Assembly (NCBI GenBank): GCA_016712375.1
Contig: JADJRE010000008.1
Coordinates: forward strand, 124,001-188,000
DNA: 64,000 nucleotides
From: Rhodospirillales bacterium
GTDB taxonomy: Bacteria; Pseudomonadota; Alphaproteobacteria; Rhodospirillales; Defluviicoccaceae
Direction: 5' to 3'
Numbering within the stretch: the first letter of the stretch is position 1; each line of letters begins with the position of its first letter. Below, piece by piece: positions 59,620 through 64,000 of this stretch. Position numbers and translations under genes: made by a program. The notes under the pieces are model-generated. The model was not told the DNA's origin, did not search any database, and saw nothing but the letters and a program-made list of their open reading frames with translations.

Positions 59620-62439
59620 GTGACCGGAAGTTTCGATGTCTTCCTAAGTTACAGCCGCAACGATCAGGACGCGGCGACCCTGCTGTGCGGACACCTTGAG
59701 CGTCACGGGCTGACCGTCTTTAGGACGACAAGAGCATCCGCTGGAGTGAGCGCTGGCTTGATAAGTTACAAGAGGAGGTCGAGGGGTGCCGGAACTTCGT
59801 GGTGCTGGTGGGCCGCGACGGCGTTCGCCGCTGGATCGGCGCCGAGACGCACGTTGCGTTGATCCGCCACTTTGGACCGCACGATGACGAGAAGCGCCTT
59901 CCGATCTTTCCGCTCCTCCTGAGCGACACCCGGGCTGATGCTCTTCCGGCCTTTCTCAACCTGTTCCAAGCGCACGAGTGGACCGGCATCGATCCGCTTC
60001 CCACCGAACTCCTTAATCAGATCAGCGGCCGGATCAGCGTCACAAGCGTTACGGCACGGATCGAAGGGTGCCCCTACGTTGGTCTCGCTGCCTACACGCC
60101 AAAGCAAGCGCATCTGTTTTTCGGCCGTCAGAAGGAAACATTGCATGCGCTCTCGTACTTCAACGGGCGACGGGGCGGCCCTCCTGTGCGCTGGCTACAG
60201 ATTGAGGGCAACTCGGGTTCCGGCAAGTCGTCGCTAATGAACGCGGGGCTCCTGCCGCTGATAGGTGAGGGGTTGCTGTGGCGCCGCACGGGTTTCGAGT
60301 GCTGGATACGGATCGGTCCGATGATGCCGGGTGTGCACCCGGTGGACATGCTGGCTGAGCACTTGGCCCGCGCCTTCAGCGGTCCTCACCGGCAGGAGGA
60401 AATGGCCGACATTCGTCACCGCCTGGAGAGCAGTGATGACCGAGCGCTCGCCGAATGGCTGCGCGGACGCAAATCGCCGGACAACGATACCGCCTTCCTC
60501 CTCGCTCTCGATCAGTTCGAAGAGTTGTTCACCTTTGCCGAGGAAGAACAGCGCCGCCGTTTCGATCGTCCTCTCTGCGGCTCTGGAAGACCCTGACTGC
60601 CCGCTGTTCGTCATCTCCACCGTGCGCTCGGATTTTCTTAATCACGTCGAGATCCTGCCACGACTGGTCAGCGCCCGTAATGAGATCGGAAGGTCCTGGA
60701 CGCTCGCCCCGATGGGGACGCAGGCTTTGCGCGAGGTCGTAGACGGCCCGGCGCGGCTCGCCGCCCTCGAAGTCGGCGAAATCCGGGATTGGATCGTCTC
60801 GGAATCCGAGGGTGAACCCGGCGCCTTGCCCCTCGTTGAGAACGCTCTCGCATGGCTGTGGGAAACCAGGTCCGGCAACCGCCTTAGCGGGCAGCAGTTC
60901 CGAAGCGCAGGCGGAATTGCCGGCATCCTCGTGCGCTCGGCCGATGATCTTCTCGCTTCGATGGACGACGCGCACCGGACACAGGCTTTGGAACTGCTTT
61001 TTCGCTTGGTGAAGGTTGATTCCGAGGGCTATCGGCACGCCCGCCGCAGGCTCCCGTTTGCTCAAGCTGTCGAGGCGTGCGGCGGAGGAGAGGAAGGTCG
61101 AGGGCTGCTCTACAGACTTGCGGGCGGGCGCGGCCGGGGTGACGGAATGGGTGGGAACGGCGTGCGCTTGATTACTGTGACTGAGGATACGAGTTCATCC
61201 GATGTCGAGGTCGCGCCCGCTGATCAGCGTGACGGCCGCGCAGTTAGCCTGATCCACGAGACGCTGATCCGCAGCAAGGATGCCGACGGCAAGCCCCAGC
61301 CCTATTGGCCGACACTGTGGAACTATATAGAAAAGAACAAGGAGCGGGCGACATGGCGGGAGCGGCTGCGTGAAGACGTGGCGACGTGGGTGGCGAAAGG
61401 GCGCAGCCCGGGTCTTCAGTGGTCGCTCGAGAGAGTGCGGGAGGCGGCCAAGGCCTTACGGCCGGTTATTCCTGAGCTGAGCCGTGACGAGCGGGAGTTT
61501 CTTGGCTCTATTGACCCCCGGGCAATGGTGGCCGAGCTTCAGCGTTCAGAAACAACGCATATGCGTCGTCTTATAATTGGTGAGCGTCTCGACGTGTTGG
61601 GGGACCCGCGACCTGGCGTTGCCTCGGGGGCGCAAGGACTGCCGGATATAGCTTGGTGCGAGGTCGAAGGCAGGACTCTGACTATCGATTTTCGGCGGAA
61701 TCCTAACGATCCATGCTCAGCGATCATCGGGAGCCTTGCCCGCAGCGTCAGGCCGTTCCGCATATCCCGTTACCCGATCACCGTCGCACAGTACCGCGCA
61801 TTCGTTGAGGCAAATGACGGGTGGGACGATCCGGCTAGTTGGTCCGGTGGTCTTTATCGCGATCCTGAGGGCAGGAGTTACCACTTCGGTCGGTTCGGCA
61901 ACAGCCCTGCCACTTACGTAAGCTGGTTTGACGCCGTGGCATTTTGTCGTTGGCTAAGCCGACGGTCTGCCTTGACCATCCGACTGCCAGACGAGTGGGA
62001 GTGGCAACAGGCGGCGACGGGTGGTGATATCAAGAATCTCTATCCGTGGGGCGCAGGCTGGATCCAGATAAGAGAGCCCTATCGGGCAAATATCTTGGAG
62101 AGTGGGCTTGGCGGGGCCACAGCAGTCGGTATGTACCCGGATGGCGCTTCCCCGGCCGGTGCGCTAGACATGGCGGGAACGGTGTGGGAATGGTGCATAG
62201 ATGAACATGACTTTCCTGGGGCTGTATCATCACAAGACCTCGACAGATATGATGCGTCGGAAACAACGGGACCAGGCTTCAACCGTATGGTAGCGCGTGT
62301 GTTGCGTGGCGGGTCCTGGTTCGACCTTCAAGACTTCGCACGATCCAAGTTTCGCTTTCGAAGTATGCCAACTAACCGCAACGCTACTATTGGGTTCCGG
62401 GTGGTGTGTTCGTCCACGTTTTCGCCCATTGACCACTGA
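59620..62439 (+). CDS. TIR - nSTAND NTPase - FGE-like (C-type-lectin fold) multidomain protein (two frameshifts)
   Basis: About 940 aa, no signal or membrane helices. Residues ~3-130 are a TIR domain (SFDVFLSYSRNDQDAATLL, HLERHGLTVFR, then after a missing base at ~59725 DDKSIRWSERWLDKLQEEVEGC and NFVVLVGRDGV). PYVGLAAYTPKQAHLFFGRQ opens an nSTAND1-type NTPase with Walker A GNSGSGKSSLMNAG, Walker B LLALDQFEELF, a frame slip near 60565, then FVISTVRSDFL, GALPLVENALAWLWE and VSLIHETLIRS. The C-terminal ~180 residues are FGE-like (FRISRYPITVAQYRAFVEA, VSWFDAVAFCRWLSRR, RLPDEWEWQQAATGG, DMAGTVWEWCIDE, RVLRGGSWFDL, GFRVVCS). The FGE catalytic Cys pair is absent. A TIR effector with STAND switch and a binding domain suggests a sensor of invasion or stress. 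Start GTG 59620; TTG 59608 is possible. Confidence 0.82.
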
Positions 62440-62582
62440 AAAGCGGCGCGTCGGCTCTTCAAATTTCTCGAGACACTGCAGTTTGCCGTACTGCGCCACC
62501 CGTCTACCGTCTCGTTGCACCTCACCGATCTGCGTTATTGGGCAGGCGGAGTGTGGAGGAGCGGGCAAGCCTGAGCGGTGAC

Positions 62583-63233
62583 ATGAAGGCCTTGACGAGT
62601 GTTTTGCTGGCCGGCTGCGTCGGTTTCGCGGCGGCAATAGTGTCGTGTCGGCGATGCCGGCACATGCCGCTGACGGCTTGCCGTCGGCGGTGAAGCAGCA
62701 GGTGGATGCGGCCGTCGGCCGGTGGTCGGCGAGCGGCAACACGGCCCAGGCGGGCGCCGCCATCGCCGAGCTGTGCAACCAGAACCCCGGCGTGGCGCCT
62801 GACATCGTCGCCTATGCCGGCGAGACGGCGGTACGCGCGCAGCTTCCCGAGCGCTGCCTGATATCGAGTTCGACATGCCAGGAACTGGACCAGCTACTGG
62901 CGCTGCTGCTCGAACGCTCGATGCAGCTGGCCGGCGGACGCGTCGTCCTCGCGGCCCTTCCCGCCGCCACGCCGACCGGCGCTGCCACGCCGCCGCCTCG
63001 CGCTGTCCTACCGGTCCCGACACCACCTCCGGCAACAGATGGCGGCGCAGTACAGGGTGGAGACACCACGGCCTTACCGCCCGCCGGTGCGTCCGCTGGC
63101 CCGCCCGACGGCCAAAGGCGGCAACACCGGAGGTGGCGGCCCTGTCGGCGGCGAGTCGGGAGGAGTGGTGCCGTGTCAGGCGACCGGTACTTGCGGCGGC
63201 GAGCCGCCACCGACGAGCTACACCAGCTTGTAG
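62583..63233 (+). CDS. Secreted Pro/Ala/Gly-rich protein of unknown function (frame broken)
   Basis: Begins at ATG 62583 with a signal peptide, MKALTSVLLAGCVGFAAAIV. After a slip near 62640 it continues SAMPAHAADGLPSAVKQQVDAA, then GNTAQAGAAIAELCNQNPGVAPDIVAYAG. A Pro/Thr/Ala-rich segment follows, and a further frame change near 63030 leads to QYRVETPRPYRPPVRPLARP and a Gly-rich end, GGNTGGGGPVGGESGG...CQATGTCGGEPPP, stop at 63233. The middle is uncertain. Only the N-terminal half and the C-terminal tail look protein-like. Not recognised. Confidence 0.5.
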
Positions 63234-63260
63234 GGGTTGGCGACGTTACCCGGACCATTT

Positions 63261-63380
63261 CGTCATCGCGAGCCCGCGCCAGCGGGCGTGGCGATCCAGT
63301 GCCGGGCTTGGCTCACACAGTGGATTGCTTCGCTCCGCTCGCAATGACGCTGTCCCCGGTTCGCTGCGCTCGCAATGACA
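63261..63380. repeat. REP-like palindromic element of the alphaproteobacterial CGTCATTGCGAG type
   Basis: CGTCATCGCGAGCCCGC...GGCGATCCA at 63261-63298 and TGGATTGCTTCGCTCCGCTCGCAATGACG at 63321-63349 (each shown in part) form a large imperfect hairpin. A partial second copy, CTGCGCTCGCAATGAC, ends at 63379. Such intergenic palindromes with a TCATTGCGAG(C)...GCAATCCA core are spread through many alphaproteobacterial genomes. This is the only copy seen in the window. Confidence 0.7.
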
Positions 63381-63393
63381 TCCGCGACCACCG

Positions 63394-63424
63394 GAAAAAA
63401 CAAAGGCCCCGCTAGCGGGGCCTT
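63394..63424 (-). terminator. Rho-independent terminator of the Bax-inhibitor-1 family gene
   Basis: On the minus strand AAGGCCCCGCTAGCGGGGCCTT forms a perfect GC-rich hairpin (63403-63424) followed by TTTG and then TTTTTT. It lies about 30 bases after the stop codon of the minus-strand gene at 63453. The clearest intrinsic terminator in the window. Confidence 0.9.
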
Positions 63425-63452
63425 CTCAACGAGTTACGCCGGTTCGGCGGGA

Positions 63453-64000
63453 TCACTCGCTCCGGGCGACGCCCACCAACTGCAGGATCCAGATGAACAT
63501 CGTCACGAAGCTGCCGTACAGCATGAAGGCGCCGAAAATCGCCTTTCGCTGCGTCACGTCACCGGCGTCGCTCTCATAGTACCAGCTCTTGATCTGCTGT
63601 GTTTCGAACGCGGTCAACCCGGCGAAAATCACCGGCACCAGGAACGACATCAGCAGCTGCAGGCCGCTTGACTGCAAGAAGATGTTGACTACCAGTGCGA
63701 TAAGGACGCCAAAGGTGGCCATCACAAGGAACCGCCCGATCGCTGAAAGGTCGCGTTTGGTCGTGTAGCCATACAGGCTCATCGCCGCAAAGGCTGCCGC
63801 AGTGACGAAAAACGCGCGCGCGATGCTACCTTGCGTATACATGTAGAACATCGGGGCGATCAGGGCGCCCCACATCGCCGCGTACACCCAGAAACATGCC
63901 TGGGCAGCGCCGATGCTCCTCGACATCATTATCTTCGGCGCGAAGAAACCGAGGCCGAGGATGCCGATGAACAGCACCCACTTCATCGGCCCAAGGGCGA
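63453..64000 (-). CDS. Bax inhibitor-1/YccA family membrane protein, N-terminus outside window
   Basis: Seven-helix inner-membrane protein family related to E. coli YbhL/YccA. The visible part begins with LGPMKWVLFIGILGLGFFAPKIM and continues through helices CFWVYAAMWGALIAPMFYMY, AFFVTAAAFAAMSLYGY, FLVMATFGVLIALVVNIFL, LLMSFLVPVIFAGLTAFETQ and AIFGAFMLYGSFVTMFIWILQLVG. The frame is open to the window end, so the first helices are missing. DTQ-like ETQQIKSWY is a conserved family segment. Relatives act as calcium leak channels or modulate FtsH; role here unknown. Confidence 0.88.
   Translation of the reverse strand, partial: ALGPMKWVLFIGILGLGFFAPKIMMSRSIGAAQACFWVYAAMWGALIAPMFYMYTQGSIARAFFVTAAAFAAMSLYGYTTKRDLSAIGRFLVMATFGVLIALVVNIFLQSSGLQLLMSFLVPVIFAGLTAFETQQIKSWYYESDAGDVTQRKAIFGAFMLYGSFVTMFIWILQLVGVARSE

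Noticed and set aside
62290..62440. Variable region of an active diversity-generating retroelement
   Set aside because: The C-terminal fold fits, but no template repeat, reverse transcriptase or accessory gene is visible downstream in the window. Ordinary FGE-like proteins share the same motif.

Overview
The window is high-GC DNA from an alphaproteobacterium, probably Rhodospirillales-like. Four things point there: the gene order cmk-rpsA-sppA-ihfB-lapA-trpFBA-accD-folC; the flgBC-fliE-fliQR-flhB-cckA block next to recA; a perfect alphaproteobacterial SOS box (GTTC-N7-GTTC) in front of recA; and a cowN gene, which implies a relative that fixes nitrogen. No rRNA, tRNA or CRISPR was seen.

Layout. 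1-12.6 kb is an exopolysaccharide/capsule locus: a GT-C membrane glycosyltransferase cut by the window edge, an IS element, a GT2 transferase, a Wzx-type flippase, a GT4 transferase, a Tat-exported beta-helix protein, a Wzc-like co-polymerase/tyrosine kinase and a Wzy-like polymerase. 12.6-22.1 kb is a compact forward housekeeping run: cmk, rpsA, sppA, ihfB, lapA-like, trpF, trpB, trpA, accD, folC. 22-31 kb holds a thioredoxin/NHL protein, a tandem UspA protein, a pirin, the glgP-glgA glycogen pair and an MFS transporter. 31-43.9 kb is mixed: a ParB-domain protein, an alpha/beta hydrolase, a class I amidotransferase, rluB-rsmD, a retropepsin, pgi-mutL, a DUF4149 protein, folE, a CHASE2 cyclase and a secreted protein. 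43.9-52.2 kb is alaS, two chemoreceptors whose 3' ends are a nearly identical ~0.98-kb repeat, cowN and recA. 52.5-58.9 kb is a LuxR-type regulator, a CckA-like hybrid kinase and flagellar basal-body and export genes. 59-62.4 kb is a TPR gene followed by one large TIR - STAND NTPase - FGE-like gene, the best candidate for an unusual (immune-like) system. The right end has a secreted protein, a palindromic repeat, a strong terminator and a partial Bax-inhibitor-1 family gene.

Sequence quality matters here. About 30 single- or double-base indels break reading frames, including in recA, alaS, pgi, trpB, fliR and cckA, which cannot all be dead. Many lie in homopolymers or GC repeats. I treat each broken gene as one CDS over its whole span, say where the frame changes, and regard most breaks as sequencing or assembly errors. 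All domain, start-codon and frameshift calls come from reading the sequence; no database search was run.
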